From Oscillospiraceae bacterium (lineage in GTDB: Bacteria; Bacillota; Clostridia; Oscillospirales; Acutalibacteraceae), in contig SVQH01000019.1 in the NCBI GenBank assembly GCA_015065425.1, positions 1-54,833 on the forward strand: DNA of 54,833 nt, in the 5' to 3' direction. The notes under the pieces are model-generated. The model made no database searches and was not told where the DNA came from. It worked only from the letters and a program-made list of their open reading frames with translations. This document shows, in pieces, positions 42,896 to 50,612 of the stretch (its first letter is position 1; every line of letters starts with the position of its first letter). A program made the position numbers and the translations under genes.

Positions 42896-43615
42896 TTATT
42901 CAAGAATATTAGAGGTTATATAATCTATCCCCCATGTGCTTAAATTTTCACCTGCGTCTTTATCGTCGCACGTCCAGCAGTTGACCTCAATTCCGTTAGC
43001 ATGAAGAAGTGCAATCTTTTCTTCGGTCAGAGCTTTATATTGTATATCAAGGTCAAATTTATGTTCCTTTAGCAAAGAGGGAAGTTCATCTGAATAATCA
43101 TCAACAAGATACTGAACCTTTTGAGATGGATAGATTTCACGGAGCTTCACCAGATTATTGAATGCAAATGAAATAAAAATTACATTTTCAAGGTAATTGA
43201 GTTCATTTATTTCATCGCAAATCTTTGCGATGTCATCTTTTTCAAATTCATTTTTGAGTTCAAGAACAGCAACTTTTTCATATCTTTTGCAAGTTGCAAT
43301 GTACTCTTTGAGAGTGGGGATTTTAAGGTCTTCTCTGCCTTTAACACCGTCGCGATCTGTAAGAAGCAGTTTTCTTAATGTGTCAAAGGTTGTTTCTTCA
43401 ATTACCATATTGTCAATAGCAACTCTGCCTGTTGTATCGTCATGGAAGCATACAAATTTCCCATCTAAAGTTTTGTGTACGTCGGTTTCAATTCCGAAAT
43501 AACTTCTGTTGCCTGCTGCAATAAAAGCAGCATTCGTGTTTTCCTTTTCAATTCCGCTGAGACCTCTGTGTGCTACTACCTTAGTGTTTTTTGAATCAAA
43601 TTTTACGGTATTCAT
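42896..43615 (-). CDS. Glycerophosphodiester phosphodiesterase, cytoplasmic
   Basis: A 239-residue soluble GDPD: VVAHRGLSGIEKENT (catalytic HR), GIETDVHKTLDGKFVCFHDD (metal ExD and catalytic HD), AVLELKNE and a final helix. No signal peptide, in contrast to the paralogue at 93-926. Its start overlaps the stop of the TIM-barrel isomerase gene by four bases (ATGA), so the two are co-translated. It would process imported glycerophosphodiesters to glycerol-3-phosphate; the coupling to a sugar isomerase-like protein hints at a glycerophospho-sugar or polyol substrate, which is inference. Confidence 0.9.
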   Translation of the reverse strand: MNTVKFDSKNTKVVAHRGLSGIEKENTNAAFIAAGNRSYFGIETDVHKTLDGKFVCFHDDTTGRVAIDNMVIEETTFDTLRKLLLTDRDGVKGREDLKIPTLKEYIATCKRYEKVAVLELKNEFEKDDIAKICDEINELNYLENVIFISFAFNNLVKLREIYPSQKVQYLVDDYSDELPSLLKEHKFDLDIQYKALTEEKIALLHANGIEVNCWTCDDKDAGENLSTWGIDYITSNILE

Positions 43616-44484
43616 TTTTTTTTGCTCCTTTTTATAGTTTTATTTCCGGCCATGAGACTTTTTACGGGAGATGAAATTACTGTTAATTCTTTACCCGAAA
43701 ATATCTCGTTTGCATTTTTTGAAAAATCGCCGCATGTAAGATCTCTCGGACGGATTATGGAGTTCGGACAAGAGAACCCTATTTCATAAAGCCACGGACC
43801 TGAATAACCTGTTTTCTGCAGTTCGTTATATAGTCTGTTCCATTCGACTTTTCCTTCTCCGGGAAGCCAATGACGTTCATTGAGAAAGTCATAATCGGAA
43901 ACATGTACCGATTCGATTTTATTTGCTGTTTTTTTGATGAATTCGCAGTAATCTTCACCGAGAAGGTGATTTGTGTCAAAAACGACTTTCAGCTTGTTAT
44001 TTACACTTATAAGTTCAAGTATTTCATCAGAATTTCGTCCGAGACAAGTTCTCGGTAAATTTTCGCAAAGAATAACTGAACCGTAAGAAGCCGCAATTTC
44101 AGCGAGTTCATTGAGGCTTTCTTTTGCATAAGCCATTCTTTTTTTCCTGAATCGGTCAAGAATCGGCTCACCGCTCGGGTGCACAACAAACTTTGTTATG
44201 CCGATATCGGAAGCTTTCTTTATAAGCTCGGTATAATATCCGACAGTTTTCTTCTTTAGAAGCTTCTTTGATATATCAATTTCGGAAAAAGGGGAGAAAG
44301 GCAGATGAAATGACCATAAAACTATTCCGTATTTTTCGGAAAGCCGTCTTATTGTATTATAATCAAGATTTTTGTATTCATTTGCCGGTGCGGATATTTC
44401 TATATGTGAAATATTATTTTTTTTGTAATCCCTGAACAGTTTTTCATCTATTGCTTTTGAACAGGTTGATAAACCAATATTCAT
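43612..44484 (-). CDS. Sugar phosphate isomerase/epimerase-like TIM barrel (second copy)
   Basis: A 290-residue xylose-isomerase-like TIM barrel. Family elements: WSFHLPFSPF, KFVVHPSGEP, VILCENLPRT (Glu ligand), VVFDTNHLLGED (Asp ligand), ESVHVSDYD (His-x-Asp) and WLYEIGF (Glu). Residues after about 260 are lysine-rich and not conserved. Its GAGGTGA ribosome site and a TTGAAG/TAGATT promoter (about 44524-44547) precede the ATG. It is the first gene of a two-gene operon with a GDPD. Distinct from the copy at 27497-28285: length and motif wording differ. Confidence 0.8.
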   Translation of the reverse strand: MNIGLSTCSKAIDEKLFRDYKKNNISHIEISAPANEYKNLDYNTIRRLSEKYGIVLWSFHLPFSPFSEIDISKKLLKKKTVGYYTELIKKASDIGITKFVVHPSGEPILDRFRKKRMAYAKESLNELAEIAASYGSVILCENLPRTCLGRNSDEILELISVNNKLKVVFDTNHLLGEDYCEFIKKTANKIESVHVSDYDFLNERHWLPGEGKVEWNRLYNELQKTGYSGPWLYEIGFSCPNSIIRPRDLTCGDFSKNANEIFSGKELTVISSPVKSLMAGNKTIKRSKKK

Positions 44485-44562
44485 TGAATCACCTCTGAAA
44501 TTAATCTATCACAAAAGAAACTGCACTTCAAGATAAAAATGAATTAAATTACTGCTTAATCA

Positions 44563-44598
44563 GTGAAAAATTAAAACACCTGCAGTTGCAAGTGTTTT
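44563..44598 (-). terminator. Terminator of the SF0329-like gene
   Basis: Stem 44573-44583 with 44588-44598 (one mismatch), loop AGTT; the minus-strand exit is AATTTTT. Confidence 0.7.
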
Positions 44599-44610
44599 GA
44601 CTGATGCATA

Positions 44611-45126
44611 TTAAATCTGTTCAGCTTCAAATCTGAGTTTATACAGATTTTTAAGCCATTCGGGGAGATAATCAGTTTCATCTTTTAATTTTGTAAGTGT
44701 CCGTTTTCCGAGACGCCCGTCAAGAATTGCAAACATTCTTACAAGTGGGTCAGATGATTTTATACTTGTGCGAATATCCTGTGTGCGATATTTTTCAAGT
44801 GCTTTACAAAATTCATCATCAGTATATTCTGTCCTGTCATTTATGGAGTATTTCTCCTTAAGTTCAGAAAAGCCGTCCCAATATTCCCGTATACCTCTTG
44901 GATCTTTAATTTTTGTATAGCCGTTTTCAATGAAATATGTCATTATGGTTTCCCATGAAAAGCGTTTGATTTGTTTACCGTCAACGCGAATCTCAAATAT
45001 GTAACATCCGTCCATTCCCACATAGGTTGTGCAAGAGTATCTGATTCTGCCTTTAAGAGAATCTGCTATCATATCCTGTTCCAGATATCTTCTCATAGCA
45101 CTCCAGAAACCAAGAATTTTACTCAT
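44611..45126 (-). CDS. SF0329-like conserved protein
   Basis: A 171-residue soluble protein resembling the SF0329 group of hypothetical proteins: short N-terminus with ADSLKGRIRYSCTTYVGMDG, then EIRVDGKQIKRFSWETIM, and a helical C-terminal part (SSDPLVRMFAILDGRLGKRTLTKL). Function unknown; members are often found near toxin or immunity genes but none is here. AGAGGTC precedes the ATG. The match is by recollection of the family pattern, so treat it as tentative. Confidence 0.55.
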   Translation of the reverse strand: MSKILGFWSAMRRYLEQDMIADSLKGRIRYSCTTYVGMDGCYIFEIRVDGKQIKRFSWETIMTYFIENGYTKIKDPRGIREYWDGFSELKEKYSINDRTEYTDDEFCKALEKYRTQDIRTSIKSSDPLVRMFAILDGRLGKRTLTKLKDETDYLPEWLKNLYKLRFEAEQI

Positions 45127-45181
45127 ATTATGACCTCTAACATATATTAATCTATTACTTTATGGAAAGGAATTTTCTGTA

Positions 45182-45220
45182 AATCAAAAACAATCCTTGC
45201 CGAAAGACAAGGATTGTTTT
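45182..45220. terminator. Bidirectional terminator of tRNA-Ser(GGA)
   Basis: A 14-bp stem (45185-45198 with 45207-45220), eight-base loop, T-rich on both exits; the minus exit ends the tRNA transcript. Confidence 0.85.
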
Positions 45221-45221
45221 T

Positions 45222-45314
45222 TTGGCGGAGAGTAAGGGATTCGAACCCTTGATACGCTTATGACGTATACACGATTTCCAATCGTGCTCCTTCGACCAAC
45301 TCGGACAACTCTCC
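45222..45314 (-). tRNA. tRNA-Ser(GGA)
   Basis: A 93-nt minus-strand tRNA: acceptor GGAGAGT/ACTCTCC, anticodon stem CACGA/TCGTG with loop TTGGAAA (anticodon GGA, reads UCC/UCU), long variable arm ATACGTCATAAGCGTAT, T arm AAGGGTTCGAATCCCTT and encoded GCCA end. Confidence 0.96.
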
Positions 45315-45328
45315 AAAGGACGAATGTT

Positions 45329-45357
45329 ATTATAAACGATGAAAACCGAAAAATCAA
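45329..45357 (-). promoter_or_regulatory. Promoter of tRNA-Ser(GGA)
   Basis: TTGATT (45357-45352), 17-base spacer, TATAAT (45334-45329) on the minus strand, 15 bases before the tRNA. Confidence 0.7.
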
Positions 45358-45388
45358 GTACTTTTTTAATTTTTTTTATTTGAATTCT

Positions 45389-46354
45389 TTACTCTTTGAT
45401 TTTTGTCACTTTTTCAGCAAGAGCTTTCAATTCATCTAAGGTTTTTACTGTGCTGAATTCATTTCTTAATCTTGCTGAACCTCTTATACCTTTTGTATAC
45501 CACAATGCATGTTTTCTTATTTCACACATACCGTGTTCCATGCCTTTGATTTTACATATTTCATCAGCATGTTTGAGCATTACTTTCATTTTTTCTTCGG
45601 GGGATGGGTCAGGGGAATAACTGCCGCGGGAAAGATATTCATTTATCTGTGAAAAAATCCATGGACGACCAAGGCAGCCTCTTCCAATCATAACAAGGTC
45701 GCAACCTGTGATATCGTACATCTGTTTTGCATCTTCAGGTGTAAAAATGTCACCGTTTCCGATTACGGGTATTCTTACTGCGTTTTTTACCGCAGTTATC
45801 GAATCGATATCTACGGGAGGAGCATACATCTGTTCTTTTGTTCTTCCGTGCAACGTAATGGCAGCAGCACCGTTTTCTTCTGTTATTTTTGCAAATTCGA
45901 CACAGTTTTTGCTGTTTTCATCCCAACCCGTTCTGAATTTAACGGTAACGGGAATATCAACGGCATCGACCACTGCTTTTGTGATTTTGCCCGCAAGTAC
46001 GGGATTTTTCATAAGTACACTGCCTGATTTGTTTTTTATGATTTTTGGTGCCGGACATCCCATATTTATATCTATGATGTCAGGAGAGAAGGAAAGAGCA
46101 TATTTTGCAGCCTCAGCCATAATTTCGGGTTCATTTCCGAAAATCTGAATTGCACAGGGATGCTCACAGGCATCAGTTTTCATAAGTTCCTGTGATTTTC
46201 TGTCATTCATGCTGACACCTTTAGCACTTACCATTTCGCCTACAGTATAAGCTGCACCGTACTTTTTACAAAGTATTCTGAAAGGTATATCTGTTACCCC
46301 AGCCATGGGGGCAAGAGCACAAAATCCTTCTATTTTTACATTCCCGATTTTCAT
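45389..46354 (-). CDS. dusB: tRNA-dihydrouridine synthase
   Basis: An FMN-dependent enzyme reducing uridines in the tRNA D-loop. 321 residues: LAPMAGVTDIPFRILCKKYGA (FMN), DINMGCPAPKIIKNKSGS with the catalytic Cys, KFRTGWD, ITLHGRTKEQMY, VIGNGDIFTPEDA and MIGRGCLGRPWIF. Layout fits DusB/Dus1 of Firmicutes. Divergent from polA. A short ATG-proximal GGTGAT acts as ribosome site. Confidence 0.95.
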   Translation of the reverse strand: MKIGNVKIEGFCALAPMAGVTDIPFRILCKKYGAAYTVGEMVSAKGVSMNDRKSQELMKTDACEHPCAIQIFGNEPEIMAEAAKYALSFSPDIIDINMGCPAPKIIKNKSGSVLMKNPVLAGKITKAVVDAVDIPVTVKFRTGWDENSKNCVEFAKITEENGAAAITLHGRTKEQMYAPPVDIDSITAVKNAVRIPVIGNGDIFTPEDAKQMYDITGCDLVMIGRGCLGRPWIFSQINEYLSRGSYSPDPSPEEKMKVMLKHADEICKIKGMEHGMCEIRKHALWYTKGIRGSARLRNEFSTVKTLDELKALAEKVTKIKE

Positions 46355-46399
46355 ATAATCACCGCTGATATATTATCACAAAAAAATCAAAAAATAAAG

Positions 46400-46428
46400 T
46401 AGATAATTAATATTTATTGTGTTATAAT
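46400..46428 (+). promoter_or_regulatory. Extended -10 promoter of polA
   Basis: A weak -35 TAGATA (46400-46405), 17-base spacer, TATAAT (46423-46428) preceded by TGT, i.e. an extended -10. Confidence 0.5.
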
Positions 46429-46459
46429 AAATTAACTATGGGTAAGGAGATATGTTTAT

Positions 46460-49087
46460 ATGAAATATCTTGTTATAGACGGTAACAGCATTATAAACCG
46501 TGCGTTTTACGGTATTAAACTTCTTAATGCAAAAGACGGGCATTTTACCAATGCCATATACGGCTTTATGAATATACTTCTGGGGCTTGATGAAAAATAC
46601 GCTCCCGATGCTGTAATTGCAGCTTTTGATGTTCATCAGCCTACTTTCAGGCATGAAATGTATTCTGAGTATAAAGCAGGAAGAAAGAGTCCTCCGCCCG
46701 AACTTCTTGAACAGTTTGAACCGCTGAAAACTCTTCTCAGAGCTTACGGATGTACAATAATTGAATGTCCGGGCTTTGAGGCTGACGACATTCTCGGTAC
46801 GCTTTCTGTGTCAATCTCTGAGGACGATCACTGTTATATTGTAACAGGTGACCGTGACTCCTTACAGCTTGTCAGAGATAATGTTTCGGTTCTTCTGACA
46901 ACAACAAAAATGGGAAAAACACAGACCGTTGAATATGATAAAAAGCAGTTGTTTGAGGAATACGGTGTTTCTCCTTCAGGTATGATAGAACTCAAGGCTT
47001 TACAGGGGGACAGCTCCGACAATATCCCGGGTGTTGCAGGTATCGGTCCTAAAACTGCAGGAGAGCTTATAAAAAAATACGGCAGTATTGACAGAATTTA
47101 TGAAGATATCGATTCTGTAGAAGCAACAGCCGCTATAAAAGCAAAGCTTATTTCAGGGAAAGACAGTGCATTCTTTTCAAGAAAACTGGGTACAATTTCA
47201 CTTGAAGCTCCCATTAATACAGATATGAGTGAATATCTTAAAGATACAAAAGATAATGCCTCTCTTTTGTCAGAACTTTCAAGACATGAAATGTTCAAAA
47301 TGATTGCAAGACTGAAGCTTGACAATGAAAGATCGGATGCTCTTAAAGAAAGCAAAGAAACTCAAATACAGGGCAGTTCTGCAGTTTTCAGTGTGGTTGA
47401 TATAAATAAAGCAAGTGCAATACTTTCTGAAAAGACAAAAGTCTGTGTTTCTTTCAGATTTGAAAATAATTATCCTGTCGCTGCAGCTTTTTCATCTGAT
47501 AATGAAATTTTTGTTGTGGAAAATAATGAACTTGGTTTTATTCAGTTTATCGGTGATTTTCTCTGCAGCAGCACACAAAAAGTTACGCTTGATTGCAAAG
47601 AATTGTTTGCTTTCTGTGTGGAAAATTCCATCGAACCTGAAAATGTTGTTTTTGATATTAAACTTGCCGCATATATTCTTGATGTAAATTCCTCTGATTA
47701 CTCTGTTTTGTCACTTTCTCTATCATATAATGTAAAGGCAGTTCCGCCTGAATTTTCTGACAGTGTTTCTCAGGAGTATTTTGAGGAAAACAAGGAATTC
47801 TGCGAATCGGCACTTCTTATGAGAGTTTTATCGGACAGGCTTTGTGCAATAATTACGGAGCGGGAAGAAAACAGTCTGCTGACCGATATTGAAATTCCTC
47901 TTGCTTATGTGCTCTCTTCCATGGAAAAAGTCGGCATGAAAGTCGACGTAAACGGAATTAAAGAATTTTCAGAAGTTCTCAGTGCAAGAATAGAAAATAT
48001 TGAGAACTCTGTTTATGAACTTGCAGGAGAAGAATTCAATATCAATTCTCCGAAGCAGCTCGGCGTAATTCTTTTTGAAAAACTCGGGCTTCCTGCAAAG
48101 AAAAAGACAAAAACAGGATATTCAACAAATGCTGAGGTGCTTGAAAGTCTCGCGGAAGACTATCCGATAGTTTCGCTTATTCTTGAATACAGAACTTATT
48201 CAAAGCTGAAATCAACCTACTGCGATGGACTGCTGAAGGCAGTAAGTCATGACAGCAGAGTAAGATGTACATTTAATCAGACAGAAACGAGAACGGGAAG
48301 ACTTTCTTCTACCGAACCTAATCTTCAGAATATCCCTGTAAGAACTCCCATTGGCAGAGAAATGCGTAAATTTTTTGTTGCAGAGGACGGCTACAGAATT
48401 ATCGATGCCGACTATTCACAGATCGAATTGAGAGTTCTCGCTGCCTTATCTGATGATAAAAACATGATTGATGCATTTAATTCTGATACAGATATTCATT
48501 CTGTCACTGCTTCAAAAGTGTTTGACGTTCCGTTGAATGAGGTTACGGGAGAATTGAGAAGCAAGGCAAAAGCCGTTAATTTCGGTATAGTCTACGGTAT
48601 CGGTGCTTTCTCGCTTTCAAAAGATATTAAAACCACAAGAGCTGAAGCAGACAGGTTTATTAAGTCTTATCTTTCACTTTATTCGTCTGTAAGTTCTTAT
48701 ATGGACAAATGTATTGCCGATGCTAAAGAAAAGGGATACAGTGAAACTCTGTTCAAGAGAAGAAGATATCTTCCCGAGCTTACATCATCAAACGGAATGC
48801 TTCGTGCATTTGGTGAAAGAGTTGCAAGAAATATGCCCATTCAGGGTACTGCCGCAGATATAATAAAAATTGCAATGATAAGAGTATTTTCACGGCTGAA
48901 AAAGGAATGTCCCGATGCAAGACTTATCATGCAGGTTCACGATGAACTCATGGCAGAAGCTCCTGAAAAGGATGCTTCAGCTGTTGCCGCAATTATTAAA
49001 GAAGAAATGGAAAATGCCGTAAAGCTGTCAGTTAACTTTGATGCTGATACGGCTGTCGGAAAATCCTGGTATGAAGCAAAAGATTGA
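46460..49087 (+). CDS. polA: DNA polymerase I
   Basis: An 875-residue repair and Okazaki-fragment polymerase. The N-terminal 5' nuclease is complete (LVIDGNSIINRAFYG, AFDVHQPTFRH, GFEADDILGTL, VTGDRDSLQLV, GDSSDNIPGVAGIGPKTA). The middle 3'-5' exonuclease region is degenerate: no DxE in the expected ExoI segment (KVCVSFRFENN) and no canonical ExoII/III acids, as in Bacillus stearothermophilus Pol I, so proofreading is probably absent. The polymerase domain has TGRLSSTEPNLQNIPVR, DADYSQIELRVLA (motif A), RSKAKAVNFGIVYG (motif B) and MQVHDELMAEAPE (motif C). AAGGAG precedes the ATG. The rimI start lies inside its last codons. Confidence 0.96.
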   Translation: MKYLVIDGNSIINRAFYGIKLLNAKDGHFTNAIYGFMNILLGLDEKYAPDAVIAAFDVHQPTFRHEMYSEYKAGRKSPPPELLEQFEPLKTLLRAYGCTIIECPGFEADDILGTLSVSISEDDHCYIVTGDRDSLQLVRDNVSVLLTTTKMGKTQTVEYDKKQLFEEYGVSPSGMIELKALQGDSSDNIPGVAGIGPKTAGELIKKYGSIDRIYEDIDSVEATAAIKAKLISGKDSAFFSRKLGTISLEAPINTDMSEYLKDTKDNASLLSELSRHEMFKMIARLKLDNERSDALKESKETQIQGSSAVFSVVDINKASAILSEKTKVCVSFRFENNYPVAAAFSSDNEIFVVENNELGFIQFIGDFLCSSTQKVTLDCKELFAFCVENSIEPENVVFDIKLAAYILDVNSSDYSVLSLSLSYNVKAVPPEFSDSVSQEYFEENKEFCESALLMRVLSDRLCAIITEREENSLLTDIEIPLAYVLSSMEKVGMKVDVNGIKEFSEVLSARIENIENSVYELAGEEFNINSPKQLGVILFEKLGLPAKKKTKTGYSTNAEVLESLAEDYPIVSLILEYRTYSKLKSTYCDGLLKAVSHDSRVRCTFNQTETRTGRLSSTEPNLQNIPVRTPIGREMRKFFVAEDGYRIIDADYSQIELRVLAALSDDKNMIDAFNSDTDIHSVTASKVFDVPLNEVTGELRSKAKAVNFGIVYGIGAFSLSKDIKTTRAEADRFIKSYLSLYSSVSSYMDKCIADAKEKGYSETLFKRRRYLPELTSSNGMLRAFGERVARNMPIQGTAADIIKIAMIRVFSRLKKECPDARLIMQVHDELMAEAPEKDASAVAAIIKEEMENAVKLSVNFDADTAVGKSWYEAKD

Positions 49088-49547
49088 TTTTATAATAGAC
49101 CGTGCCTGTATATCTGATGCAGCAGCTGTTTTTTACATTGAAAAGGAGTGCTTTTCCTTACCGTGGAGTGAAACGCAGGTAGAGGAAGAGATAAAAAAGG
49201 AGAATGTCATTTTCCTTGTCGCAAAAGGAGATGACTGCATTCTCGGATATGTCAGCGGACAGATGATACTTGACGAATTTTATATATCAAATATTGCTGT
49301 TACCGAAAAATACAGAGGTTTTGGTATAGCATCGGCTTTGCTTGAAAAACTTATAATTGAAATAGAAAAACAACCTTGTGCTTTTGCAACTCTTGAGGTC
49401 AGATATTCCAATGATACCGCAAGAAAATTATACGAAAAATTTGGTTTTATCAATCTCGGAACAAGAAAGGATTTTTATTCACATCCGAAAGAAGATGCCT
49501 GTATTTATACTTTGTATATCAGTGAAAATGAGGTGAATCACTTATGA
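49071..49547 (+). CDS. rimI: Ribosomal-protein-alanine N-acetyltransferase RimI-like
   Basis: A 158-residue GNAT protein: CFSLPWSETQVEEEI and YVSGQMILDEFYISNIAVTEKYRGFGIASALL, in which RGFGIA is the acetyl-CoA loop, then LEVRYSNDTARKLYEKFGFINLGTRKDFYSHPKEDACIY, where the YSN and FYSHP patterns are typical of RimI. ATG 49071, seventeen bases inside polA, gives the usual N-terminus; longer forms lack a start signal. It overlaps tsaD by four bases (ATGA). Located beside tsaD, as in the standard tsaE-tsaB-rimI-tsaD operon, but here without tsaE and tsaB. Confidence 0.9.
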   Translation: MKQKIDFIIDRACISDAAAVFYIEKECFSLPWSETQVEEEIKKENVIFLVAKGDDCILGYVSGQMILDEFYISNIAVTEKYRGFGIASALLEKLIIEIEKQPCAFATLEVRYSNDTARKLYEKFGFINLGTRKDFYSHPKEDACIYTLYISENEVNHL

Positions 49548-50563
49548 AAATATTAGCTATAGAGTCGTCCTGTGACGATACCGCTGCCGCTGTCGTGGAA
49601 GACGGAAGGGAAGTACTGTCGAGCGTTGTTGCTTCTCAGGTGCCCGAGCATATTCTTTATGGCGGTGTCGTGCCTGAAATTGCATCAAGAAGACATTGTG
49701 AATCAATTTCATCTGTTGTAAAAAAAGCCATTGAAGATGCAAGGCTTTCTCTTGAAGACATAGATGCCGTTGCATGTACCTATGCCCCGGGACTTATCGG
49801 AGCTTTGTTGGTGGGGGTGAATTTTGCAAAAGGACTTTCTTACAGAACAGGGAAGCCTCTTGTTCCCGTTCATCATCTGAGAAGTCACATTGCATCAAAT
49901 TATATTACCGATAAGAATCTTAAGCCTCCTTTTCTTGCACTTGTCGTCTCGGGAGGGCATACTCATCTTATAAATGTGAAATCTTATACAGACTATGAAG
50001 TTATCGGAAGAACGAGAGACGATGCAGCAGGGGAAGCCATGGACAAGGCTGCAAGAACAATGGGACTTGCGTACCCCGGAGGGCTGAACATGGATAAAGT
50101 CGCTTTTGACGGGGACCCCTTCTCGTATAAATTCCCGTCTCCGAAGGTTCAGGATGCTGAGCTTGATTTCAGTTTTTCGGGACTTAAAACTGCTGTTATC
50201 AATCTTATACATAATCTCAACCAGAAAGGCGAGGAGATTGATGTAAAAAATATCGGTGCTTCATATATGCACTGTGTAGTCAGTTGCCTTTGTGACAGAA
50301 CCGAAAGGGCAATAAATATGCTGAAACCCGATTCTCTCGTACTTGCAGGCGGTGTTTCCGCAAACTCTGTTCTTCGTAGGGAGATGAAGATTCTTGCTGA
50401 TAAGCATGAAATTAATCTTTATATGCCTGAACTCAGATTCTGCGGCGATAATGCGGCAATGGTAGGTGCACAGGCATATTATGAATATCTTGACGGCAAT
50501 ATTGCTTCACTTAAACTTAATGCAACTGCTGCTTTGGATATTGACAAAAAAAGCAATATATAG
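49544..50563 (+). CDS. tsaD: tRNA N6-adenosine threonylcarbamoyltransferase TsaD
   Basis: The catalytic subunit that transfers threonylcarbamoyl to A37 of ANN-reading tRNAs. 339 residues: LAIESSCDDTAAAVV, GGVVPEIASRRHCE, TYAPGLIGALLVG, the metal-binding VPVHHLRSHIASN (HxxxH), LVVSGGHTHLI, AAGEAMDKAARTMGL, FSFSGLKTAV, VLAGGVSANSVLR and FCGDNAAMVG. Completes the t6A set with tsaE and tsaB at 9.4-10.6 kb. Confidence 0.97.
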   Translation: MKILAIESSCDDTAAAVVEDGREVLSSVVASQVPEHILYGGVVPEIASRRHCESISSVVKKAIEDARLSLEDIDAVACTYAPGLIGALLVGVNFAKGLSYRTGKPLVPVHHLRSHIASNYITDKNLKPPFLALVVSGGHTHLINVKSYTDYEVIGRTRDDAAGEAMDKAARTMGLAYPGGLNMDKVAFDGDPFSYKFPSPKVQDAELDFSFSGLKTAVINLIHNLNQKGEEIDVKNIGASYMHCVVSCLCDRTERAINMLKPDSLVLAGGVSANSVLRREMKILADKHEINLYMPELRFCGDNAAMVGAQAYYEYLDGNIASLKLNATAALDIDKKSNI

Positions 50564-50612
50564 TAATATAGTACTGATTTTGAAATTTTTTTCTATATAA
50601 GGAGAGAACCAA

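Noticed and set aside
46374-46383. TATCACAAAA also found at 44507 and resembling the 30.7 kb operator
   Set aside because: In both places it coincides with an extended -10 box (TGTGATAATAT, TGTGATAGATT) on the other strand, so promoter similarity explains it; there is no palindrome.
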